Positions 16,093 to 23,844 of a stretch of DNA of 24,808 nucleotides are shown piece by piece (positions within the stretch are counted from its first letter, which is position 1; each line of letters starts with the position of its first letter). The stretch comes from CAZXIY01 sp964640935. Lineage in GTDB: Archaea > Thermoplasmatota > Thermoplasmata > Methanomassiliicoccales > Methanomethylophilaceae. The stretch lies in NCBI GenBank assembly GCA_964640935.1, contig CAZXIY010000009.1, positions 1 to 24,808 on the forward strand, written 5' to 3'. A model generated the notes under the pieces. That model saw nothing but the letters and a program-made list of their open reading frames with translations. It had not been told where the DNA came from and ran no database searches. Both the position numbers and the translations under genes were made by a program.

Positions 16093-16504
16093 GCTCTATT
16101 CGATAGCTCTCAGATCGCTAGATCAGTACTACGATCCGAGCGTATTCTACTATTTTTATTCTCAATGGCCGGCCGGACAGCTGGTCGCCTGCGATTTTGC
16201 CGGGAGGCCGGTGGGATTTATGTCCACATCCCGCCTCGGCGACGGAAGGGCCAGGATACTGCTCTTCGCCGTGTCACCGGAATATCGCGGCAAAGGTGTC
16301 GGCAGGCAACTGCTGGATTCGTTCAGAATAAGAGCAAGGATGGAAGGTGTCGTATCAATAACCCTGGAGGTCAGGGATACGAACATAAAAGCTAGAAAAT
16401 TTTACAAATTAAATGGTTTCATGGAGACGACGCTCCTTCCAGATTATTATCAGGATGGCGGCGAAGGTATCCGCATGGACGGTCCGGTTCAGTTGAACAT
16501 CTGA
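16055..16504 (+). CDS. RimI-like GNAT N-acetyltransferase
   Basis: 149 residues, the usual length for RimI/Ard1-type protein N-terminal acetyltransferases. The acetyl-CoA loop VSPEYRGKGVGRQLLDSF (about 73-90) and the end of the fold LEVRDTNIKARKFYKLNGFME (with the N and Y of the RimI group, about 108-128) are clear. The start (ATG 16055 or 16058) lies inside the 3' end of the PLD gene (38-bp overlap), with GGAG 8 nt upstream, so the two are co-transcribed. Its 3' end overlaps the convergent LonB-like gene by 16 bp. It may acetylate protein N-termini; the substrate cannot be read from sequence. Confidence 0.85.
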   Translation: MMVREFRIEDRDELYSIALRSLDQYYDPSVFYYFYSQWPAGQLVACDFAGRPVGFMSTSRLGDGRARILLFAVSPEYRGKGVGRQLLDSFRIRARMEGVVSITLEVRDTNIKARKFYKLNGFMETTLLPDYYQDGGEGIRMDGPVQLNI

Positions 16505-18006
16505 TCTCCGAGATGTTCGTTCTCCATATAATACGGGGATTTCTCCTTCTGCGAATCGGATATGTCCTTTGAGAGGCCTTTGGTGTATGAACCGTATCTG
16601 TCCCTTATCTGATCCTCGGCTGGCCTGGAACGCCTCAATGCACGCCTTATATGGTCCTCTGTTATGAGCGGGGCACCTTCCACGACAGCTATGTCCCCGG
16701 CGGCCCTTATGAGTCCGCCGAGCTCTCTCAGCCTGAGTGTGAGGCATCCCGTCTGCTTGTCCTTCTTCGCGCGGGCCCTTCCTTCGGCGATTATGGCCTC
16801 GACGGCACCTTTGGTAGCATGCGGTATGCGTCCGTCCATCGTTATCTCCTGGGCGACGAACTGTGCGTATTTCGCGCGGTTAACGTCATTGTCCGGCATC
16901 GCTACATCCACAAGGACCTCGTATCCTCCGCCGATGATCCTCGATCTGAGCGGCGAGAGGATGTTCTCCAGATCCTGTATGTTGCATGCGGCAACGAGTA
17001 TGAAGTCGCAGGGCACATTGTCCACTTTGACGCTCGCTCCGGCACTCTGCGGATTCCTTCCCGCTATCGGGAATTCCTTATCCTGCATAGCCGTGAGGAT
17101 GAATCTCTGAAGTGATCCGAGGTGTGAGATCTCGTCGATGAAGAGCACACCTTCGTGTGCCTCGTGTATCGAACCCGGGATGACCCTCTCATATGCCGGT
17201 GTGCCGAGTCCCTGATGACCGCCGTACGGATCGTGACGGACATCTCCCAGAAGCTCTGTTTCAGATGCCCCGGTTGCAAGAACGAAAGGATCCCTGTCGA
17301 GTTTCACGAGAACTTTCTGATTGGAACTCTTCTCGAGTTCGCGTCTCTTCTCGAGAGATTTCTGATCGAGCATACGGATCTTGTCGCCCGCGCGTTCGAA
17401 CACAACTGTCTCCTCGGTCCCATCGGCGAGGGTGCGTGTCGTATTCACGCGCTCCTTTCCGGTGTTGATCTGCGGGAGGGCCTCGAACATGTTGCCGAGG
17501 AGATCCCCGAACGGATTGTTCTGTGCGCCGCCCATGTCGATCTTAGATTTGCCGCAATGCGGACATGCGTTCTCTGTTGCGGACGAGTACTTCCCGCAGG
17601 ATCTGCACTTGTACCCGAGCTTTTCGGCCACATGGGCCGGGGCGCTCTCGGGATCTATGAGCTTTCCTGATGCTCCTACCTTGGAGGACGATTCTCTGAG
17701 GACCTCATCCTCAGAGAGGACCTCCAGGAACGGTCTTTCGGGATTCTCGGGGTTATTTACGACCCTGATCTCTGATTTGGGCTTCGGGAGCTGCATCGAG
17801 ATCGCTCTGGCGATCATCGATTTGCCGGTGCCGGGAGGGCCGACGAGCAGAAGATGTCTGCGTTGTTTCGCAGCTATCTTTGCAAGTTCTATGGCCTCTT
17901 CCTGGCCGAGCACGCGGTCGAGCGGGTCTGCCGGGATGGCGATCTCTTCGGTACTGGAGATACCGTCGAGATCGCCCCAGGTATTGACTATCCTCTTCTC
18001 TGTCAT
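16489..18006 (-). CDS. LonB-like AAA+ ATPase lacking the protease domain, with zinc ribbon insert
   Basis: 505 residues, matching the ATPase part of archaeal LonB from its start (PADPLDRVLGQEEAIELAK) to the end of the AAA+ lid (LTLRLRELGGLIRAAGDIAV, about 422-441). Walker A is GPPGTGKS (56-63), Walker B is VLFIDE (287-292) and the sensor-1 segment is AACN. Typical LonB stretches such as LLGDVRHDPYGG and GRIPHATKGAVE are present. LonB normally continues with a Ser/Lys protease domain of about 200 residues; here the protein stops after a short charged tail. Between Walker A and B, where LonB has two membrane helices, there is instead a zinc ribbon (C134, C137, C148, C151) and a charged linker. 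It overlaps the dnaG stop by ATGA, so it is coupled to dnaG. It is probably a soluble remodelling ATPase rather than a protease. Confidence 0.85.
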   Translation of the reverse strand: MTEKRIVNTWGDLDGISSTEEIAIPADPLDRVLGQEEAIELAKIAAKQRRHLLLVGPPGTGKSMIARAISMQLPKPKSEIRVVNNPENPERPFLEVLSEDEVLRESSSKVGASGKLIDPESAPAHVAEKLGYKCRSCGKYSSATENACPHCGKSKIDMGGAQNNPFGDLLGNMFEALPQINTGKERVNTTRTLADGTEETVVFERAGDKIRMLDQKSLEKRRELEKSSNQKVLVKLDRDPFVLATGASETELLGDVRHDPYGGHQGLGTPAYERVIPGSIHEAHEGVLFIDEISHLGSLQRFILTAMQDKEFPIAGRNPQSAGASVKVDNVPCDFILVAACNIQDLENILSPLRSRIIGGGYEVLVDVAMPDNDVNRAKYAQFVAQEITMDGRIPHATKGAVEAIIAEGRARAKKDKQTGCLTLRLRELGGLIRAAGDIAVVEGAPLITEDHIRRALRRSRPAEDQIRDRYGSYTKGLSKDISDSQKEKSPYYMENEHLGDQMFN

Positions 18007-19772
18007 CAGTAGAGATCTTCCTTTGTCCAGATCGAGATGCCAGCAGGCATCTTGGTTATGTTCCCTTTGCGTGTGCCGACGACTGTGAGTATCCCTTTCT
18101 CGGCGGACACATCGAGTATCCTCTGGGAGATGACGCCGTCGAAGACTATTGTTGAGACCCCTTCGGAATTCTCTTTGAGCGAATCGACGAGGCTCTTCAC
18201 TGCTGCTTCGCGGATGATCTCATCATTGGAGTTGAGTATCTTTGCGTTGTGAGTGGAGGCCATGTCGAGGAGCATATCGCGGTATTTCTGCTGCGTGGGG
18301 GAGAGCGTCTTTGTCTGCCTTGCAGCATCTCTCTTCCTGCTCCCCGTTCTTGTTGCGGGTCTCTTCTCAGGTATATCATCGTTGTCGGATTCTGAATCGG
18401 CGATGTTGTCAGCAGACTCGGTCGCGGGTTCTTTGTCTGCAGGTTCTGCAGATTCGGTCTCCTCGTCTTTCTTCGATCTTCTGACCTTCTTTTCCCTGAG
18501 TTCGCGCTCTTTGGGCTCTCTTCTCTTTCTGGTCTCAGTGACCTCTTCCGCAGGTTCTTCGTTGAACTCTTCCGGCTCGGTCGCAACAGCCTCAACAGGT
18601 TCTGCGACAGCTGCGGGCTCTTCGTCTGCGGGTTCTTTCTTTCTGAATCTTTCTACGGCGTCGGTGTTGAAGCGGTCCTTTCTCCTCTCGCCCCTATCCC
18701 TGAGATCGCGGTCTTTGCCGTGGTCCCTTCTCCTGTCGTCGTCGCGGTCCTCTCTGTCCCTGACGCGGCGGTCGCCCCTGTTATCCCTGGATTCTCCTCT
18801 GGACTCTCCTCTGGACTCTCCCCTGGAGTCGCCTCTGGATTCCCCTCTGGGTTCTCTCTGTTCGGATCTTGAGTCGGATCTGCTCTCGAACCTCTCTTTG
18901 CGGGGCTGGGATTCCTCTCCGTCGTCGTTATCCGGTATGAGTCCGTTCATTTCCATGTACTGGTCGCCCGGTACTTTGTTGCGGAGGCACTTCACGATCT
19001 GTTTCGATGTGAGTTCCTCGACCTCATGTGCGCGCGGCGCCCTTGCGACGAAGTCGATCTCTGCCACCTGGAAAAGTTCTCTGAGGATGAGTTCGCCGCC
19101 TCTGTCCCCGTCGACGAATGCAGTTGCGACCCTCTATCTTGAGAGATCCTGCACGGTATCCGGTATGTTCGTACCTTCGACGGATATTGAGTTCTTTATG
19201 CCTGCTCTGAGAAGATTGAGCACATCGGACCTTCCTTCGACGATGATGATCGACTCGGAGTCCTTCACGTTCGGGCCGGCGGGACATCTGTCCTTGCCGT
19301 AGGAGGTTATCTCATCCACCTGGATGCTCTGCCTTATGCTGTCCGTGAGATCGGCGCTCTTTCCTTTGCTTTGCTTGATGAGATCGTTGAGAAGTTCTTT
19401 TGCCCTCTCCACGACCTGTTCCCTCTTCGTGACGCGCACATCCTCGATGCCGAGCGTTTTGATACCGGCCTTGCACGGTCCGACGCGGTCTATCGTTTCG
19501 AGAGCTGAAGCGAGTATCGCCGTCTCGACCTGGTCGAGGCTGGAGGATACATACACTATGCCTTCGGATTTGCCTCCTTTGGAGACGACATCGACCTCGA
19601 TGCGACCTATTCTTCCAGACTTCTGAAGGTCTCTGAGATCGAGTTCGTCTCCGAGAAGCCCTTCTGTCTGACCGAATATCGCTCCGACGACATCCGGTTT
19701 CTCGACCACGCCGTCGGCGGTCAATTTGGCTTTGATCATGTATTTTGTAGCGTTAGGATCTATGTTGTTCAT
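18006..19772 (-). CDS. dnaG: Archaeal DnaG primase-like protein with in-frame amber codon (possible pyrrolysine)
   Basis: An archaeal DnaG (Toprim primase-like, also an exosome component), 588 codons if TAG at codon 213 (19136-19134) is read through. The N-terminal domain (TKYMIKAKLTADGVVEKPDV...GQTEGLLGDELDL) matches archaeal DnaG. The Toprim domain has the glutamate in IIIVEGRSD (E179) and the aspartates in FVDGDRGG (D221, D223). The TAG lies between them, in the same frame, where relatives have lysine. Termination there would give 212 residues without the aspartates. The C-terminal domain (about 490-588) is intact. In between lies a disordered insert rich in R, E, D and S (about 281-489) with GESR repeats. 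A GAGG ribosome binding site lies 8 nt before the ATG. The ATPase gene downstream overlaps by ATGA. Confidence 0.9.
18789..18860 (-). repeat. 12-bp tandem repeat inside dnaG (RGES-type)
   Basis: Six 12-bp units, read on the plus strand as variants of GGACTCTCCTCT, encode four-residue units of the type R-G-E/D-S. Two units are nearly identical and the others differ by a few bases. The repeat lies in the disordered linker of DnaG and could change length by slippage without changing the frame. Confidence 0.8.
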
Positions 19773-19798
19773 GTGAAACCCCTCATTGGGTCTGAGGG

Positions 19799-20015
19799 AA
19801 AAACCACATTATCACTCGATGTCGCTGTGTTTGTCCGCCCGGGTTCCTTCCCGCGGCCTCATGCTTTCCTTTCGGATTTCCCAATCCCTTTCTCAGGCTG
19901 CGATCGCATATGTTTCGCGGCCCAACCTGTTGTTAACTTGCCGTCCTTTCCGGGGATGGCTGATGATTGTGATGGTGAATCAGTGAATCGAGAGGCTCTG
20001 TGGAGCTTCCCTCAC
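19799..20015 (-). ncRNA. Candidate structured RNA (or long dnaG leader), family unknown
   Basis: A gap of 298 bp between dnaG and the next minus-strand gene has no convincing protein gene. On the minus strand a strong TATA box (20036-20043) predicts a start near 20013. The next 210 nt contain stems: GCTC/GAGC (19995-20006), CAGGTTG/CAGCCTG (19894-19929, one G-U pair), GGATT-GGGA-AATCC with a GNRA loop (19874-19887) and CGGG/CCCG (19840-19853). A T5 run at 19803-19799 could end the RNA just before dnaG. I compared it by eye with RNase P RNA and SRP RNA hallmarks and found no convincing match. It could equally be the 5' leader of dnaG. Confidence 0.4.
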
Positions 20016-20035
20016 TGACCTCATGCCGTGCATTA

Positions 20036-20043
20036 TTTATAAA
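20036..20043 (-). promoter_or_regulatory. Strong TATA box upstream of the candidate RNA/dnaG
   Basis: TTTATAAA is a perfect archaeal TATA box (palindromic, so usable both ways). On the minus strand it is followed by structured sequence and dnaG. On the plus strand it would only fire into the 3' end of an antisense gene. A weaker element (TGATAATG, 19807-19814) could serve dnaG alone. Confidence 0.6.
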
Positions 20044-20070
20044 CATTGCCAGGCAAAGGCGTCGGTGTTT

Positions 20071-22509
20071 TCAGATGCCCGATAGCCTGATGTCGTTTAT
20101 CCTGCCCTCGAGAGAGAAATAGTTGTACAGGGACGAATCGCATGTGAACATGATCACCTGCTGGCTGCGGGAGAAATCATATATCGCGCGACAGGCGCCC
20201 TGCTTCCTTTCTGCGTCGAATCTCACCAATATATCGTCGAGGATCAACGGGAGTTTTTCTGCACCCATCTCCTTCACGAGAGCCATCTTCACCGACAGAT
20301 AAACTTGATCTCCGAGGCCCGAGCTCCACTGCGAAGAGGATTTCTTGGTTATCGCGTCTCTTATCACAATGTCGTTCTCCCTCGGATCGTTGTCGAGTTG
20401 ATATCTTCCGTCGGTCATCATCCCGAGGTACTTGTTTGCGGTCTTGACCACGGACGGTTGGAGATCTGTGTAGAAGTGGTCGCATGAATTGCTTATGATG
20501 TGGTTTGCGACGGAGTAGACGGCCCACTCGCGCAGTGATTCCCCAAGATGCGTCTCCAAGGACATCTTCCTGGTCTGGAGGTCGGCCATCGATCCGTCGT
20601 CAAGTATAGATGACAATATGTTGTCTATCTCCCCGACGCGTCTGCTCAGTCCGTCCAGGTTAATTTCAGTGTCCTCGGGCTCGATGTTCTTTCCTTCCTT
20701 CTCGTAGAACGATATAAGCTCGCCTATCGATATGCCCGATGACTTCTCTATGCTCTCGGTCAGAGTTGCAATGTCCTTGTCGAGTTGATCGAGCACCAGG
20801 CGGTCGTCGTACAGTCTGAGGTATTCCTCTTCCGTTCCGCCGTTCTTCCTCAGGAATTTCTTCATTGCGGATTCGGCGTCCGAAAGTTCATCCTCTATCT
20901 TATCGTATCTATCGGTGTCTGCTATCGATCTTTCCGCATTTGCGAGCATATCGTGGAGTCTTTTCACATCGTTGCGGGCATCGTCGTATTCGATGCCGAG
21001 TGCCTCGCATTCCCTATCGACATCCTCTTCGAATGCCGCTACCGATGAGTCTATCTTTCCGATCCTTTTCTCGATGCCTTCGGCGCGTTCTGCTGAGCGT
21101 ACCATCGATTCGAGCTTGGGTGCGAGTATGCATGCCCTCTCCGGCGTAGTGTCCGCAGGGTATCCTTCGGATGCGATCCACGAACTCCATTCGGCCATCG
21201 GGTCGGCGGTATCGCTGTCGAACGATTTTCTTTCCGATATCTTCGGAATGAAGATACCGACAGCTATGACCGCAACACCGATCAGAACCGTAGGGATCAG
21301 CGGGTTCATGTTTCCGCTGAAGAGCGCCACGCCGGCGATTATGATCAGGATCCCGATGATCGCCGCTCCCATGGTGAAACGTTTGTTGATATGGCCATCG
21401 GATCCTCTGCGGCCCCTGTCGCGTTTCTTGATCGCGGCCTCGGCCTTGTCGGTGATGTACTTCCCGGTCTTGACCCTCTTGGCATCCTTCAGGGACCATC
21501 TCGTCGCCCCCATCTTCTCATCCACTTCGATGTTCGCGTCGTTGATCTCGGACATCATCGATTCCTTTTGGTCGAGGAGTTCGTTGTATCCCGAGCTCCT
21601 CTTCCAGAGATCCTCGATCTGTGTCTTCTCTCTGAGGACCTTCTTTATGTCGGACCCTTTCTCGGTCATCTTGGGTGAGATCGATTCCTTTTCTGCGGTA
21701 AGATCCTTGATCTTCCGTTTCATGTCATCGAATTCCGCTTTGGATTCGAGCTGTATGGATTCGGCATGTTCTGCATCTTTCCGTTGGAGCTTCAGATCAT
21801 TGAGTTTATCCACGTTGTCGGACTGCGACAGCAGGACCCTTCTTCTTGTGCGGGCGTTCTGACTCATTTTCTCGACGTTCCTCTTCTCGTCGATCTGTCT
21901 TTCGAGATGCGTCCGTTCTGCGACGAAGTTGTCGTAGCCGTTGTCCTTTGCCTCTAATTTGGAGATCGAGTCGTTGACATCTCTGAGCTCTTTGATGTCG
22001 TGTCCGATGATCTTGTTGTCCGTCATCTTCTCTTTGTTCATCAGCTGCCCGAGCTTTTCGTCTATCTCCGCGGCGACCTCAGGTATGTGCTCCCCCCCAG
22101 GGACGGTCAGGAATTTGCTTCTGAATTCGCCGCTCGATATCACCTTGCTGTTGGTGAGCTGCTCGAGGTCCAGAGCGTACAATGAGCGGTATGTGTCGGC
22201 ATCCATTCCGGGGAACTCTTCCGGTATGGTCCTCTTGCCGTCCTTCTCGGTCACTTTCTTCTGTTTGCGTATGAGTTCCCTTTCGTCCCCGTTATCCATC
22301 ACTATGTCGATGGATCCCGAATCGGTCCTCGAAGCTGCGGGGTACTTGAATGATCTGACGGGGAAGATTGTGCTTCTGATGAATTCCATTATCGTCGACT
22401 TCCCGGCCTCGTTGCGGCCGGTCACCAAGGTCATGTTCTCCTTCATGTCCGGGGAGTTCCAATTGACGATGTTGCCGAACGAGTTGATGGTTATCTTGGT
22501 GATCTTCAT
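20071..22509 (-). CDS. YhaN/Rad50-like AAA ATPase with two membrane helices
   Basis: 812 residues of the SMC/Rad50-related family, closest in layout to YhaN. The N-terminus MKITKITINSFG leads to Walker A GRNEAGKST (31-39). Charged coiled-coil stretches surround two adjacent hydrophobic helices (about 381-398 and 402-420: AAIIGILIIIAGVALF and IPTVLIGVAVIAVGIF). The C-terminal Walker B is in LPLILDDILVRFD (about 748-760), preceded by a signature-like WSSGLGDQVYLS segment. The membrane pair sits between the two coiled coils, where Rad50 has its zinc hook. The complex may therefore be tied to the membrane. The start overlaps the preceding nuclease stop by ATGA, so the two form one complex. Likely role: DNA end processing or repair; it is separate from the sbcDC pair at the left end. 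Confidence 0.85.
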   Translation of the reverse strand: MKITKITINSFGNIVNWNSPDMKENMTLVTGRNEAGKSTIMEFIRSTIFPVRSFKYPAASRTDSGSIDIVMDNGDERELIRKQKKVTEKDGKRTIPEEFPGMDADTYRSLYALDLEQLTNSKVISSGEFRSKFLTVPGGEHIPEVAAEIDEKLGQLMNKEKMTDNKIIGHDIKELRDVNDSISKLEAKDNGYDNFVAERTHLERQIDEKRNVEKMSQNARTRRRVLLSQSDNVDKLNDLKLQRKDAEHAESIQLESKAEFDDMKRKIKDLTAEKESISPKMTEKGSDIKKVLREKTQIEDLWKRSSGYNELLDQKESMMSEINDANIEVDEKMGATRWSLKDAKRVKTGKYITDKAEAAIKKRDRGRRGSDGHINKRFTMGAAIIGILIIIAGVALFSGNMNPLIPTVLIGVAVIAVGIFIPKISERKSFDSDTADPMAEWSSWIASEGYPADTTPERACILAPKLESMVRSAERAEGIEKRIGKIDSSVAAFEEDVDRECEALGIEYDDARNDVKRLHDMLANAERSIADTDRYDKIEDELSDAESAMKKFLRKNGGTEEEYLRLYDDRLVLDQLDKDIATLTESIEKSSGISIGELISFYEKEGKNIEPEDTEINLDGLSRRVGEIDNILSSILDDGSMADLQTRKMSLETHLGESLREWAVYSVANHIISNSCDHFYTDLQPSVVKTANKYLGMMTDGRYQLDNDPRENDIVIRDAITKKSSSQWSSGLGDQVYLSVKMALVKEMGAEKLPLILDDILVRFDAERKQGACRAIYDFSRSQQVIMFTCDSSLYNYFSLEGRINDIRLSGI

Positions 22510-23711
22510 TCGCGATTCACCTCTGACAGCTTTTCAACGATGTAGAATGTGGCGTCGTTGACGATAGAACGGAGTTCGTCATCGCTCATCTGATCGAATT
22601 TCTGTCTGAGACCCTGTGCCGTGGTGGTCGAACAGATGACGTCGAGGATCTCGTCGCGGTCCATGCCGCCGAGCCTCTTGCCGAAATTGATGACCGCGGA
22701 TGTGAAATCGTCCGCACCTTCGCGTGCTTTGAGATCGATCTCCGGATATGTGTCCGTCAGGACATCCGTTACAATGCATCCGGTCTGCGATTCGACCAGG
22801 GCTTTGACGCCGTCGGTGTCGAGACGGATCATTGCATCCAGATCGCCGTGTCCTGTGAATCTGACGCGTATGATCGAATCGCGCCCCGTATTCTTGGATA
22901 TCTGTTTTATGACCTCGCCGATGTCGCTCATGCCTGTGATGTCGGCTGTCACATCCATCCAAAGTATGTCGCCGGTCCTGAAGAACTCCATGTCGGTCAC
23001 GTTGCCGTTGGTGACGGTGACGATGTACGCTCCCTTTTCACCGGATTCTTTCGGGTTCCTTCCTTGCGTGTTACCCGGATATACAACATACGGATGTTCG
23101 CTCAGAACAGCTCTTTTGTGTATGTGCCCCAGCGCCCAGTAGTCTATCTTCCTAGATTTCAGGGAAGAGAGTTTGCACGGAGCGTAGACATTGCCCTCGG
23201 ATGCCGAGTCGACGTCGCAGTGCAGGACGGCTATCGAGAAGCAATCGTCATCATTGCAGCCGAATTGTGAACTGATGTCCTCTACGACATTCTTCGCAGG
23301 GAAGCTGATGCCCGATATCTCTGCGACCTTGTTGTTGTCATCAGGGAACGAGAACGAAGTCAGTTTGTCCGGGAACACAAAGGCGTTCTTCGGGAGCGGG
23401 ATGGAGTTCTCCCATTTTCTGCGGTAGTCATGGTTCCCGTATGCTATGTAGCAGGGGACCTTTATCTTAGAAATCGCGTTGGCGAAGGCCGATCTTGTCT
23501 TCGGAGTTTCGCTGGTGCTTTGGAACACGTCCCCGGAGAAAATCACGAAGTCCACCTTTTGCTTCTTGGCAGTGGACACGATCTTGTCGAGGGCCTTGAA
23601 TGTGGATTCCCTCATCTTCTTGCCGAGCTCGGCGTCATCAGTGGAGATTCCCGTGAATCTGCAGCCGAGATGCAGGTCGGAGCAATGTATGAACCTGAAG
23701 GATCCGTTCAT
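22506..23711 (-). CDS. YhaO/SbcD-like metallophosphoesterase DNA exonuclease
   Basis: 401 residues, a calcineurin-like phosphoesterase of the DNA-repair exonuclease group. Metal-binding motifs: HCSDLHLG (D12, H14), FSGDVFQ (about 60), YGNHDYRR (about 96), LHCDVD and GHIHKRA. The C-terminal part is diverged from the SbcD at 687-1817, so this is a paralogous system and not a recent copy. The ATG at 23711 is chosen over an upstream in-frame start at 23783, because it leaves the usual short lead before the first motif. A TATA element (minus strand TTATAC, 23734-23739) lies 26 nt upstream, giving a leaderless mRNA. It is the first gene of a two-gene operon with the YhaN-like ATPase. Confidence 0.9.
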   Translation of the reverse strand: MNGSFRFIHCSDLHLGCRFTGISTDDAELGKKMRESTFKALDKIVSTAKKQKVDFVIFSGDVFQSTSETPKTRSAFANAISKIKVPCYIAYGNHDYRRKWENSIPLPKNAFVFPDKLTSFSFPDDNNKVAEISGISFPAKNVVEDISSQFGCNDDDCFSIAVLHCDVDSASEGNVYAPCKLSSLKSRKIDYWALGHIHKRAVLSEHPYVVYPGNTQGRNPKESGEKGAYIVTVTNGNVTDMEFFRTGDILWMDVTADITGMSDIGEVIKQISKNTGRDSIIRVRFTGHGDLDAMIRLDTDGVKALVESQTGCIVTDVLTDTYPEIDLKAREGADDFTSAVINFGKRLGGMDRDEILDVICSTTTAQGLRQKFDQMSDDELRSIVNDATFYIVEKLSEVNRE

Positions 23712-23733
23712 GGTAAGTCCTAAGCATTTTCCA

Positions 23734-23739
23734 GTATAA
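23734..23739 (-). promoter_or_regulatory. TATA box of the yhaO/yhaN-like operon
   Basis: The minus strand reads CTTATACTG, centred 26 nt upstream of the ATG at 23711, which fixes that codon as a leaderless start. The gap 23740-23823 shows no further gene. Confidence 0.6.
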
Positions 23740-23844
23740 GTGGGATTTCTCGTTCGGGTGTTGTTCTGTGCAATCATTCCCAATTTTCATATGCTTACGC
23801 ATTTCATGGGATTGAAATCGATATTACCGATCGGAATGTCGATC

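Noticed and set aside
18789..18860. Possible CRISPR or satellite array
   Set aside because: Units are 12 bp, contiguous without spacers and in frame within dnaG, so this is a coding repeat.
18006..19067. A stand-alone R/E/D-rich protein of 353 aa
   Set aside because: It begins at an internal GTG of dnaG. The frame continues upstream through the TAG into the N-terminal DnaG domains, so it is part of one gene.
18253..19302. Plus-strand 349-codon Ser/Leu-rich ORF
   Set aside because: It is antisense to the low-complexity DnaG linker. Its length follows from the repeat composition, and it has no start signal or family features.
19799..20015. RNase P RNA or SRP RNA
   Set aside because: GAGGGAAGCTCC only loosely resembles the GAGGAAAGUCC core, and the matching ACAGAAA-type element was not found. 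The GGAAGGAA stretch lacks the SRP helix 8 context. Kept only as an unassigned candidate RNA.
19773..20018. Plus-strand 81-codon ORF in the gap before dnaG
   Set aside because: No family, no promoter at a suitable distance and atypical codons; the region fits a minus-strand RNA better.
20915..21862. Plus-strand 315-codon ORF
   Set aside because: Shadow of the YhaN-like gene; Ser/Ile/Phe-rich with no domain and no promoter.
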